From: an uncultured archaeon
GTDB taxonomy: Archaea > Thermoproteota > Bathyarchaeia > 40CM-2-53-6 > CALIRQ01
NCBI GenBank assembly: GCA_938042195.1
Contig: CALIRQ010000004.1
Span: 1 to 64,000, forward strand
Reading direction: 5' to 3'
DNA length: 64,000 nt
Of the stretch, positions 25,882 through 34,181 are shown piece after piece (within the stretch, counting starts at the first letter, position 1; the number at the start of each line of letters is the position of its first letter). The position numbers were made by a program, and so were the translations under genes. The notes below the pieces were generated by a model. That model made no database searches and was not told the DNA's origin. It saw only the letters and a list, made by a program, of their open reading frames with translations.

Positions 25882-27243
25882 TCAGCGCATGGCCCCGGCG
25901 ATCAGAGACAACACGATGGCGATCACCAAGGCGATGGGCATATAGGGGGTGTTGTTCTTTATCACTTTTGGAATCTCCGTCTTAAAGCCGTGAGCGGTAG
26001 CGGCGACGTTTATCTGGACCGGGCTTATCATGGCGCCATAAGCTATCCCATAGTTGACGAACCCAAAGGCCCATATCGGGATCCCCGCCTCCTTAAGAAC
26101 GGGAAGGATCAAGGACATGACCATCACCGTATAGGCTCCGGCCGGGACGCCGACGGCGAAGCCTATGATGATCGCTGCCACCACAACGACTTGCAAGGGA
26201 ACGGCCCTCACGAGATTTGCCAAGGTCGTAAAAGTCCCGATCTCCGCTATGATATTGATGAACCCCAAGAAGAACCCGGCATAGAACAGGTACCAAAGGA
26301 TCGTCCTGCCCCCCTCGATGAGCCACTCGCCGATCTTATTCGGATGGACCTTGAGGCAGAGGGCCGTGACGATTATGACGAGGAATGGTGTCGAGATTAT
26401 CGTGAAGATCGTCTGCTTGGTTATCTGGTTTATGGCCGGGCCCAATACGATCATTATGAGGAAGAAGATGAAAGGAAATGCCCTCAGGAGCATTGTGGAT
26501 AGAGGCTTCTCCTCTCCGACGGCCGCACTGGCTACCTGGGCGGGGTTTTGCTGAATTGGAGAGGCCGCTTGGGCCTCGACCATGCCCGGCCTGATCAGGC
26601 CCCTCTGGGCTGCCCTTCTGGTCGAGTAAACGGCTATCGCGATGCCAACCGCCCACATGAAGAACGTGAACGGCCGCATCATATCAGCGTAGACCGGGAC
26701 TTCGATCCCAGCTATCTTCGCCGTTACGGCCGATTCGGCCGAGGAGGGCGAGGTCGTCCAGGATGTGGGAGAAACGATCGAAAGCCCAGCGACGACCCCT
26801 GGTATCCAGCCTACCGTAGAATATATCAGCGGGGCCGTGATCAGCGTGTTGGCAGCCCCACAACCGGCCATATAGACCGCTGCCGCTTGAGTGAAGACCA
26901 TCAAGCCCACGACGACCTCGATCCTTTTCTTGAATATCCTCTGTATGAGCTCCACGAAGGCCCTCGTCCCGCCAGCGGTGGCGACGAACATCGCAGTTGA
27001 GGCGTAGATGATCACCGAAGCTATCCCGAGGATCCCGGTGATGCCTCCAACGAAGACGGAAGTTATCTTTGGGATTGTTAAGGGCTTATCCAAGAAGAGC
27101 CATCCGAAGATTATCGCGAGCAAGGCTCCAGTAAAACCCGCTACTTGGACTTGGGCCCTTTTGCCCCTCCAGCCTATTGCCATGAGCAATATGACCACAA
27201 GGGGAACGACCCGAAGTACCTCCTCGAGTGCCAAAAGCCACAC
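25882..27243 (-). CDS. Ion-transporter-superfamily permease, probable carboxylate/anion type
   Basis: A 453-residue integral membrane protein with about 11-12 helices and two pseudo-repeats. The loop VYMAGCGAANTLITAPLIYS and the later MISPVQINVAATAHG resemble the substrate-binding hairpins of IT/DctM/CitM-like carriers. It is flanked by AllFGH components and carbamate kinase, so import of an acidic ureide or export of a product (for example malonate, oxamate or an amino acid) is plausible. GTG 27243 start with AGGTG immediately before; ATG at residue 21 is less likely because it would remove a helix. Substrate unknown. Confidence 0.7.
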   Translation of the reverse strand: MWLLALEEVLRVVPLVVILLMAIGWRGKRAQVQVAGFTGALLAIIFGWLFLDKPLTIPKITSVFVGGITGILGIASVIIYASTAMFVATAGGTRAFVELIQRIFKKRIEVVVGLMVFTQAAAVYMAGCGAANTLITAPLIYSTVGWIPGVVAGLSIVSPTSWTTSPSSAESAVTAKIAGIEVPVYADMMRPFTFFMWAVGIAIAVYSTRRAAQRGLIRPGMVEAQAASPIQQNPAQVASAAVGEEKPLSTMLLRAFPFIFFLIMIVLGPAINQITKQTIFTIISTPFLVIIVTALCLKVHPNKIGEWLIEGGRTILWYLFYAGFFLGFINIIAEIGTFTTLANLVRAVPLQVVVVAAIIIGFAVGVPAGAYTVMVMSLILPVLKEAGIPIWAFGFVNYGIAYGAMISPVQINVAATAHGFKTEIPKVIKNNTPYMPIALVIAIVLSLIAGAMR

Positions 27244-27333
27244 CTTCTTTTCCTTAGTATATTTTACAATGCTAGAGGAGATAATAAAGTTTTCTCAGAA
27301 ATTTTATTAGTTCCCTCTTTAAAGTCAATCTAT

Positions 27334-28281
27334 ATGAACGAAATTCTCGTGATCGCACTAGGAGGAAATGCAATCAAAAGGGCTGAACAATTGGGAACCG
27401 CGGAGGATCAACTCCGCAACTTGCGGGTCACCTGCGATCAAATATCCGAAGTGGTGAAAAGGGGCTATAGGCTTGTCATCACCCATGGCAATGGCCCGCA
27501 GGTTGGAGACCTCTCGTTGCAACAGGAATTGGCGAAGGGCATGGTCCCGCCACAGCCATTGGACATCCTAGGGGCCATGACCCAGGGGCAGATCGGATAC
27601 ATGATCCAGCAATCTTTAGGAAATGCCCTAAGGGGGCGGGGGTTGGACGTGCCGGTGGTCACGGTACTCACGCAAGTCATCGTCGACCCGAAGGATCCGG
27701 CCTTCGAGGATCCAACGAAGCCCATAGGGCCTTTCTATGATGAGGAGGAGGCGAAGAAGGCATCTGAAGAGAGGGGCTTCTTCATCAAAGAGATAAAGGA
27801 GTTCGGAGATAAACGCTTCAGGAGGGTCGTCCCATCGCCGGAGCCCCAAGAGGTTGTCGAGAGAGATGCCATACGAAAATTACTAGAGCTCGGATTCATA
27901 GTCATATCGGTCGGAGGAGGGGGCATACCGGTCATCGTGGAAGATGGTCGTCTGAAAGGCATTGAGGCGGTCATAGATAAGGACCTCGCAAGCGAGATAC
28001 TCGCAGAAAGCATAGGTGCGGATGTTTTGATGTTTTTGACGGATGTGGACGCGGCCCGCTTGAACTATGGGAAGGCCAATGAGGTCAAGCTTGGTCGCGT
28101 GAGTGCGGCAGAGATGGAGAGATACTACCAAGAGGGGCATTTCCCACCGGGCAGCATGGGGCCCAAAGTCCTAGCCGGGATCAGATTCGTGAAAAGGACT
28201 GGGGGCAAAGCGATAATAACTTCGCTAGATAAAGCCATAGACGCCCTAGAGGGTAGATCCGGGACGTCGATCTTCAGATGA
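27334..28281 (+). CDS. arcC: Carbamate kinase
   Basis: A 315-residue carbamate kinase (carbamoyl phosphate + ADP to carbamate + ATP). Motifs: ALGGNAI at the start, THGNGPQVG, GPFYDEEEA, VISVGGGGIPV, VIDKDLASE and HFPPGSMGPKV. Standard length. In E. coli the equivalent AllK (YbcF) works with AllFGH, and here it sits among the same partners, so it is probably the ATP-yielding step of ureide breakdown rather than arginine deiminase metabolism; no arginine deiminase or ornithine transcarbamylase is present. ATG 27334 lies about 27 nt from a TTTATTAG element, giving a leaderless transcript. Confidence 0.96.
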   Translation: MNEILVIALGGNAIKRAEQLGTAEDQLRNLRVTCDQISEVVKRGYRLVITHGNGPQVGDLSLQQELAKGMVPPQPLDILGAMTQGQIGYMIQQSLGNALRGRGLDVPVVTVLTQVIVDPKDPAFEDPTKPIGPFYDEEEAKKASEERGFFIKEIKEFGDKRFRRVVPSPEPQEVVERDAIRKLLELGFIVISVGGGGIPVIVEDGRLKGIEAVIDKDLASEILAESIGADVLMFLTDVDAARLNYGKANEVKLGRVSAAEMERYYQEGHFPPGSMGPKVLAGIRFVKRTGGKAIITSLDKAIDALEGRSGTSIFR

Positions 28282-28353
28282 GGTAATCGCAACTGGAGCG
28301 AGGAGCGGGGCCACGCCCTGGCAAATCCTTTAAGGAAAGGAGCGGCTTCCGGG

Positions 28354-29034
28354 TCACTTTAGGCCGCGAATCGCTTCGATGAACCTCTTCGAGTCCGAAA
28401 CCCAGCCGAATATTCCGCCCTGCGCTTTGATCATCTTTATGCCAACCTCGTGGAACTCCGGGAAATAGGAGGCAACGCAATCCTCGAGCACTAGGCATTC
28501 ATAGCCCCTGTCATTCGCTTCCCTGACGGTCGTATGTACGCACACTTCGGTCGTAACCCCGGTGATTACCAAGTATTTAATTCCCCAATTTTGCAGGATG
28601 AGATGGAGGTCCGTAGCATAAAACGATCCCTTTCCAGGCTTATCGATTACAGGCTCGCCCTCCAACGGCTTCAGCTCATCTATGATCTCATGGCCCTTTT
28701 GTCCCCTCACGAGGACCCTCCCCATTGGGCCCTCATCCCCGATGCGTATCTTCAACCTCCCCCTCCTGAGTTTGCTGGGAGGGCAATCCGATAGATCTGG
28801 GCGGTGTCCCTCGCGGGTATGTATCACCTTGATCTCAGTCCCGCGTACAGCGCTGAGGACGTTTCTTATGGGCTCTATCGCCCTCCTAAGAAGGGATACG
28901 TCATTGCCCAAGAACTCTCCAAATCCCCCAGGCTTGAGGAAGTCGTTCTGCATATCGATAACCATAAGGGCCGTTGCCCGTGGCTCAAATTCAAAATCAT
29001 ATGGCTCCGCCTTTACTACTATTTTCTCATTCAT
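28354..29034 (-). CDS. Isochorismatase-fold cysteine hydrolase, biuret hydrolase-like (copy 1)
   Basis: A 226-residue cysteine hydrolase. The Asp-Lys-Cys triad of the superfamily is visible: D27 in VIDMQNDF, K132 in VIDKPGKGSF, C165 in GVTTEVCVHTT. The Lys-Cys spacing of 33, HTREGHRPDLSDCP and QGGIFGWVSDS match biuret hydrolase/ureidoacrylate hydrolase relatives. Proposed role: removal of ammonia from an opened ureide such as biuret. ATG 29034 overlaps the stop of the upstream NCS2 permease (ATGA); ATG 29043 is also possible. Coupling to a nucleobase-type permease supports the catabolic role. Confidence 0.88.
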   Translation of the reverse strand: MNEKIVVKAEPYDFEFEPRATALMVIDMQNDFLKPGGFGEFLGNDVSLLRRAIEPIRNVLSAVRGTEIKVIHTREGHRPDLSDCPPSKLRRGRLKIRIGDEGPMGRVLVRGQKGHEIIDELKPLEGEPVIDKPGKGSFYATDLHLILQNWGIKYLVITGVTTEVCVHTTVREANDRGYECLVLEDCVASYFPEFHEVGIKMIKAQGGIFGWVSDSKRFIEAIRGLK

Positions 29035-30575
29035 CTCGACCATCCCCCTCCGGCTTCGGATTTTTTAAAGAATTTGATCAATAGGAAAATGACCGTGAGG
29101 ATCGCATATCCAATTGTGACTTCCCAGGCCGCAGCGAAAGCCACCCTTCCGCTATGGATGATCCCGACGAATGACAGGGCTGCCCCGAACGAGGAGAATA
29201 TGGCCGCTTTGCTCCAATCCCTATCGATTACGAATGCTCCAATAGCCCCCCAGATCAAGCCGACGAGGATTGCGCCACCGCTCAATATCTCCAAGCCTTT
29301 ATACGCGATTCCCGCCGAGGCCAACGTCCCATATCCGACCTCGGCCGCCGTCTTCCCGACAGTTCCCAAGGCGCCATCAACCAGATTCTTCCCCCAAGAG
29401 GCGAAGTTGGGGATCAGGGCCAGGACGATGGCCGGCGCATGCTTCAATGGGCTGGCTTGGAAGGCTTGGGCCCCTATTACGGCTCCAATGTATACGAGTA
29501 TTGGGAGGACGCAAACCAAGGGAATTATTGACAGTACTAAGGGCAGTATGCCGAGGAGGCATACGATACCTATGGCGATCCCGGTTCCGAGGGAGTAGCC
29601 GATGCGCCCGCCGATGGATTTCCATCCGGGATGGCCGATGTACACCGCGGTTGGGAATGGGCTTCCCAAAACCGCTCCCGCCAAGGTCCCGACCCCATCC
29701 ACGAAAATTACTTCGGAAACGTTATATTCGTCTCCAGCTGCGGCTGCGCTCTCGACGTTGTTAAAGGCCTCGGTGAAGTTGTAGATTCCCATAGGTATGG
29801 CAGTGGATAGGAGCGGAGCGAACTCCCCTAAACCCTGCAGTAAGTCGGAAACGGCGAGGGAGGGCAAGTATGGAGCGAAGCCCGCGATGGCCTCCATAAG
29901 GGGCTTCGGCTTCATATATCCCGTGAGCCACCCTACGGCGGTACCTATGAGGATCATCAGCAGGCCGCCTGGCATTTTGAGGGGCATTGGGACTATGGCG
30001 AACCAGGCCACCAAGATTATCCCGAAGGAGATGAAACCGATCCAGGGGACTTCCGACATCTGCATCGCGGGCGTCATGCTGATGAAGGCGATCGAAATCC
30101 CGGCGAGCGTGCCGAGCATTGCGGCGCGCGGCGTATGCTGGCGTATTACTTTCCCAAAATATGCGCCGGAGACCTCAATGAGACCTTCGATGAAGCACCA
30201 CGCAAGCCCTATGCGCCATGCGAGCACCGGATCGCCCGTCTTGAGGACTACCGGGAGCATTATCACGAGCGTGACGAGGAAGTAATGGGGAACGCTGGGG
30301 CCGTATGGAAGGGCGGTCACATCGTCCCTCTTCTCCTTCTTCGCCAATCTTTTTGCCATATGGGCATAATAAAAATTCCCAACTATGAGGGATATGCCAA
30401 CGGCCGGGATGATGCGGCCGAAGACGATCTCCGCGGGCATCCTCACGACGAAAAGCATCAGGCTGCTAAGGACCATGACGTTCATTAGGACGTTGGTCCA
30501 TAACCCAAAGAAGGCATTCCAGTCGCCGGACACCCACCATGAGCCGTACTTTCCTTTCGACGCTTCCGGGTTCAT
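29031..30575 (-). CDS. NCS2-like (AzgA-type) nucleobase/ureide permease
   Basis: A 514-residue permease with about 12-14 helices, of the purine/xanthine/uracil permease superfamily. The central segment NFTEAFNNVESAAAAGDEYN followed by GTLAGAVLGSPFPTAVYIG corresponds to the AzgA-type substrate-site region. Translationally coupled to the downstream cysteine hydrolase, so it very likely imports that pathway's substrate. GGTGAG is 9 nt before ATG 30575, and TATA CTTATTAATAAG lies 24 nt upstream. Exact ligand unknown. Confidence 0.85.
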   Translation of the reverse strand: MNPEASKGKYGSWWVSGDWNAFFGLWTNVLMNVMVLSSLMLFVVRMPAEIVFGRIIPAVGISLIVGNFYYAHMAKRLAKKEKRDDVTALPYGPSVPHYFLVTLVIMLPVVLKTGDPVLAWRIGLAWCFIEGLIEVSGAYFGKVIRQHTPRAAMLGTLAGISIAFISMTPAMQMSEVPWIGFISFGIILVAWFAIVPMPLKMPGGLLMILIGTAVGWLTGYMKPKPLMEAIAGFAPYLPSLAVSDLLQGLGEFAPLLSTAIPMGIYNFTEAFNNVESAAAAGDEYNVSEVIFVDGVGTLAGAVLGSPFPTAVYIGHPGWKSIGGRIGYSLGTGIAIGIVCLLGILPLVLSIIPLVCVLPILVYIGAVIGAQAFQASPLKHAPAIVLALIPNFASWGKNLVDGALGTVGKTAAEVGYGTLASAGIAYKGLEILSGGAILVGLIWGAIGAFVIDRDWSKAAIFSSFGAALSFVGIIHSGRVAFAAAWEVTIGYAILTVIFLLIKFFKKSEAGGGWSR

Positions 30576-30598
30576 TCCAATTTTCTCACCTAAATTAT

Positions 30599-30610
30599 CT
30601 TATTAATAAG
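30599..30610 (-). promoter_or_regulatory. TATA box of the NCS2 permease/hydrolase operon
   Basis: Palindromic CTTATTAATAAG 24 nt upstream of ATG 30575, followed by the ribosome site GGTGAG. Confidence 0.55.
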
Positions 30611-30770
30611 CTTTTGCAAAGGCGGATGTGAGGCTCATCTATGCGCTACACCGGCACATAGGCCCGCTCGATCGCCGCCCATCCAAGGCATCACTGGACC
30701 TGATGGTTGGGTTGAGAGTGGCCAATGGCCATATAGTTAAAAATAGTTTAAGGGAGGCTAAGCTTTTAGA

Positions 30771-32072
30771 TCAAGCGGAAGGCCTTGGCTTTGTGAATAT
30801 CATTCGTTCCAATATTATCACAACGATTATGACCGATATTACTGGATTGCTGAATACCGTGGCCACCAATCTCGGCACTTGGGCCCAGAACCCAGTGGGC
30901 AATGTGCTCAAACCGAAGCAGAGGAATACCGAGAATCCAACTATAAATATCTCCCTGCGACCGAACTCCTGGCTCCTCCAAATATCCGCCCCTATGCCGA
31001 TCACCGTAGATGCGATCCCGATCAAGATCGCCCCGGCCACCGGTTTCGGCATGGCCGCCATGAATCCGCCCATGGGCCCGAAGAACCCCACTATGATGAA
31101 TATGATGGAGCCCACGAGCAAGAAGTATCGGGATGCGACCCTAGTCAGCGTGATTATGCCTAGGTTCTCCCCATATGGGACGAGGCCTGGGACACCCAGC
31201 AACCCAGCTAGGGACGTCTCGACGAGGCCCAATACGGAGAACGATCGCCTCGCTTGGGGCTTTGAGACCGTATGGCCAACGATCGAGCCCCATCCCGTTA
31301 TATTCCCATATAGGTTCAATGCGGCCATGAGGTTCACGATGGTCATCGTCACTATTAAGTCGGCGGGGGGAATACCGGCTCCGTAGGGGAAGAACTTCGG
31401 TACGGCTATGAGGGGCAATCGCGTGACCGTTTCCCAGTCAAACATTCCAGCCCCGATGAAGATCGCGTAGCCCGCAACGATTACGATCAGCGTGGGGATA
31501 GTGGATATGAGGCCCTTCCCCTTAATCGAAACGATGCCAGCGGCCAATGCGAGACCGATGCCGACCAATAGTGGCCATCCCGGGCCATGCGCCGCGATCA
31601 GCGACGCTCCCAAACCCGCTATTGCCAATCCGACCATCATGACCATGGAGCCCAAGACCAAGGGGCTCCAAACCTTGGAGATATATCCCACCACTCCAGC
31701 TGCACCGAGTACGAATACGACGACCCCGGCGATCGCTTGGGCATTGAATGATAGAAGCGCGTATTCCCTCCCGCCTATCGCCAGCGCCGAGAGTATTGCT
31801 AGGGAGGGGATTATGTTCGGCCCGGATACCATGGCAAACCTATGCCCGGCATAGGCCTGGGCGAATGTCGATAGGCCGATCATCAGGACGACCGTGGCCA
31901 TATATCCAGCCATGACCTCCCCCGTGAACCCGAGGCCCAGGCCAACGACCGCGTAACCCCATACGACGCAGTAGAAAAGGGTCACGACCCATTGGAAGCC
32001 GTATATGGCTATATCCCTAGCCGACCTTGGTTTCTCATCCACATCATAGACCAGTTCGAACGATTTACCCAT
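30771..32072 (-). CDS. NCS2 family uracil/xanthine-type permease
   Basis: A 433-residue permease of the UraA/PbuX branch: about 12-14 helices, HRFAMVSGPNIIPSLAIL in the helix-3 region, and the helix-8 to helix-10 area NLMAALNLYGNITGW with PGLVPYGENLGIITLTRVAS. UraA-type carriers are proton symporters for uracil and related pyrimidines. A second nucleobase permease beside the ring-opening hydrolase island suggests that more than one cyclic substrate is taken up. It lies between the two cysteine hydrolase genes and starts at ATG 32072. Confidence 0.9.
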   Translation of the reverse strand: MGKSFELVYDVDEKPRSARDIAIYGFQWVVTLFYCVVWGYAVVGLGLGFTGEVMAGYMATVVLMIGLSTFAQAYAGHRFAMVSGPNIIPSLAILSALAIGGREYALLSFNAQAIAGVVVFVLGAAGVVGYISKVWSPLVLGSMVMMVGLAIAGLGASLIAAHGPGWPLLVGIGLALAAGIVSIKGKGLISTIPTLIVIVAGYAIFIGAGMFDWETVTRLPLIAVPKFFPYGAGIPPADLIVTMTIVNLMAALNLYGNITGWGSIVGHTVSKPQARRSFSVLGLVETSLAGLLGVPGLVPYGENLGIITLTRVASRYFLLVGSIIFIIVGFFGPMGGFMAAMPKPVAGAILIGIASTVIGIGADIWRSQEFGRREIFIVGFSVFLCFGLSTLPTGFWAQVPRLVATVFSNPVISVIIVVIILERMIFTKPRPSA

Positions 32073-32326
32073 TCGAGCTCTCCCAGGGTATGGCCAACGT
32101 CTCCTTTAAGCTTTTGGCCCCTCTCTTCGGCGCTGTTGCTTTAAGCCGCCTTTATGGATCGCCTTCTGCGAATCCCTCACGTCCAAGCTTTGATGGGCCA
32201 GATTTCAACCCCGTCGATTCGAGGAAGCCTATTCTGAGCCCCTTTTGGATTTGGATGCGCCCGAGAATGGCCCGGAGGTGGATTCCCATAGCCACCTTAA
32301 GGCAAGTGCCCCCGTTTAGGCTTACA

Positions 32327-32340
32327 TTATATATAAATAA
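32327..32340 (+). promoter_or_regulatory. Strong TATA box upstream of the second biuret hydrolase-like gene
   Basis: TTATATATAAATAA is the best TATA match in the island. The predicted start (about 25 nt on) falls on an ATG at 32358 that opens a 29-codon frame ending at 32447, overlapping the first codons of the hydrolase in another frame. Confidence 0.6.
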
Positions 32341-32433
32341 TCGTTCCCAATATTATCATGTGGCTACCGCTGCCGTTCCAGCGTTGGCTTGGAATATGGC
32401 AGTTGGTGGCCGAGACAATGGGAAGTGAAGAAA

Positions 32434-33297
32434 ATGGTCCAGATTAGGACTTATGAACCCTTTATGACCAAAGCCCGCGATGACCGCTTAAAGAAGGTGG
32501 AGGAGGCTTATGAGCAATTCAAGAAGGATAGAACCTTTCATTTTCCCACATGGCTCTACGGGGAGCCTCTCGGGAAGTTATTCAAGGTCGAGGTCGAGGA
32601 TTGCCCAAGGTTTGGAGACACCGCTTGGCTGGAGTTTGATTCGGCGAGGACTGCGTTCTTGGTCATAGATATGCAGATAGATTTCTGTGGGAAGAAGGGA
32701 TATGTCGATGTAATGGGGTACGATCTATCCCTAACGGCGGCGCCGATCAAACCCATCAGGGCTTGCCTAGACGCCATTCGGGGGACGGATATCAAGGTAA
32801 TATACACGAGGGAGGGCCATCTGCCCGATCTGTCGGATTGTCCGTTCAACAAGATCCTGAGGAGCAAGATAATTGGGAACGGCGTTGGCATTGGGGATAC
32901 GCCGCCGGGTGGCCTTGGCAGGCTCTTGATCAGGGGCGAAAGGAACTGGGACATAATAGAAGAGCTCTACCCGATGCCGGGAGAGTACGTCGTCGATAAG
33001 GCCAGCAAGGGCGCTTTCCACCAGAGCACCATGCTCCAGCAACTCTTGAATATCTTCCCCCCGCCAACGCACCTGGTCATAACGGGGATCACTACGGACG
33101 TATGCGTGCACACGATCATGAGGGAGGCCAATGACTTCGGATACTGGTGCCTATTGCTGAAGGACTGCACGGGAGCTACCGACTACGGAAACTACGAAGC
33201 GGCCATAAAGCAAATCAAGATGCAGGGCGGCGTATTCGGCTGGGTTTCGGACTCGAAGAGGTTCATCGAAGCGGTCAAGGGAGCGGGGCTGAAATAA
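32434..33297 (+). CDS. Biuret hydrolase-like cysteine hydrolase (copy 2, N-terminally extended)
   Basis: A 287-residue isochorismatase-fold hydrolase with D79 in VIDMQIDF, K189 in VVDKASKG and C224 in TTDVCVHT. The stretches DFCGKKGYVDVMGYDLSL, TREGHLPDLSDCP, CTGATDYGN and KMQGGVFGWVSDSKRF are close to biuret hydrolase. About 60 extra charged residues precede the domain, unlike copy 1. ATG 32434 was chosen with GTGAAG upstream. It ends the island and is probably the amidase acting after ring opening: biuret to allophanate if the substrate is cyanurate, or a malonamate-type amide if it is barbiturate (inference). Confidence 0.88.
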   Translation: MVQIRTYEPFMTKARDDRLKKVEEAYEQFKKDRTFHFPTWLYGEPLGKLFKVEVEDCPRFGDTAWLEFDSARTAFLVIDMQIDFCGKKGYVDVMGYDLSLTAAPIKPIRACLDAIRGTDIKVIYTREGHLPDLSDCPFNKILRSKIIGNGVGIGDTPPGGLGRLLIRGERNWDIIEELYPMPGEYVVDKASKGAFHQSTMLQQLLNIFPPPTHLVITGITTDVCVHTIMREANDFGYWCLLLKDCTGATDYGNYEAAIKQIKMQGGVFGWVSDSKRFIEAVKGAGLK

Positions 33298-33379
33298 TCC
33301 CAAAACGCGCCGAAACATGCCGATCGCATGTTTCGGCACCTTTCTTTACCATGGCAGTTCCATGCCTTTGACATGGGCA

Positions 33380-33964
33380 TCAAGTCGATCCGCGAGGGGA
33401 TCGTTTCGGTATCGGCTTGGGCAGGAACATGGGCACCCTCCGCCTATATCTCCGATATTCGTCCCCAAACCTCTCTTCTAACATCTTCTCCTCTCGTATA
33501 GCCAACCTATAATACAAAAGGGCCAGGATCGGCCACATCAGCAGGGTGGGGATCGTCGGCCACTGAATGAGCAGGCCCAGCGTCAGCAGGATTATCCCAA
33601 GATACTGCGGATGCCTGACCAAGCCATAGATCCCAGTTGTAACCAAACCGCTCGCACCGTAGATGCGCCGCCATCCCAAGAATACGAGGGCCATCCCGAG
33701 GATCATTATCGCGAATCCAATCCGATATGCGATGGGGAAGGCGCTTCCAAACCGGAGGATCAAATCCTCCCCCCCCAGTAGGGAGGTTATGATGAAGACC
33801 GATAATGGGAACCCGTACATTTCGGCGAATAGGGCTATTATGAAGGACAGGTATGGGCCGGCCGAGATCTTCGCGTTCTCCTTCTTGATCGGGATCAGGA
33901 CTAGGAAGGCGGCGAAGGAAACGGCGTTCAGGAGGAAGAGATCCCATCTCTGGGAGAAGTCCAT
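33380..33964 (-). CDS. ICMT/PEMT-family membrane methyltransferase
   Basis: A 194-residue integral membrane protein with five helices and the isoprenylcysteine carboxyl methyltransferase-like C-terminus: GIYGLVRHPQYLGIILLTLG, then REEKMLEERFGDEYRRYRRR, where S-adenosylmethionine binds in this family. The prokaryotic substrate is unknown; lipids or prenyl groups are likely. ATG 33964. A TATA-like GATAAATATC about 125 nt upstream is rather far away. Confidence 0.88.
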   Translation of the reverse strand: MDFSQRWDLFLLNAVSFAAFLVLIPIKKENAKISAGPYLSFIIALFAEMYGFPLSVFIITSLLGGEDLILRFGSAFPIAYRIGFAIMILGMALVFLGWRRIYGASGLVTTGIYGLVRHPQYLGIILLTLGLLIQWPTIPTLLMWPILALLYYRLAIREEKMLEERFGDEYRRYRRRVPMFLPKPIPKRSPRGST

Positions 33965-34181
33965 GGCATCTCATCGCCTCATTCCCGATATCCCCTCGAG
34001 ACGCGATTGGCGAGACGAGGGGCCATGGCGGACGACCCGCAACGATGCCACCTGCAAACGAAGTGGCTTGAATTTGCCAAGGCCGATATTTATCTCTTCT
34101 GAGGGCGAGGGCGCTCATCCATTCGCAAATCCCAACGCTCCCGTCGAAGCTTTTATCTGGCGCGCCTCGTAGAGTCGGGCG

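Noticed and set aside
27145-27333. Upstream extension of carbamate kinase
   Set aside because: Overlaps the divergent permease start and lacks family sequence; ATG 27334 gives the standard ALGGNA N-terminus.
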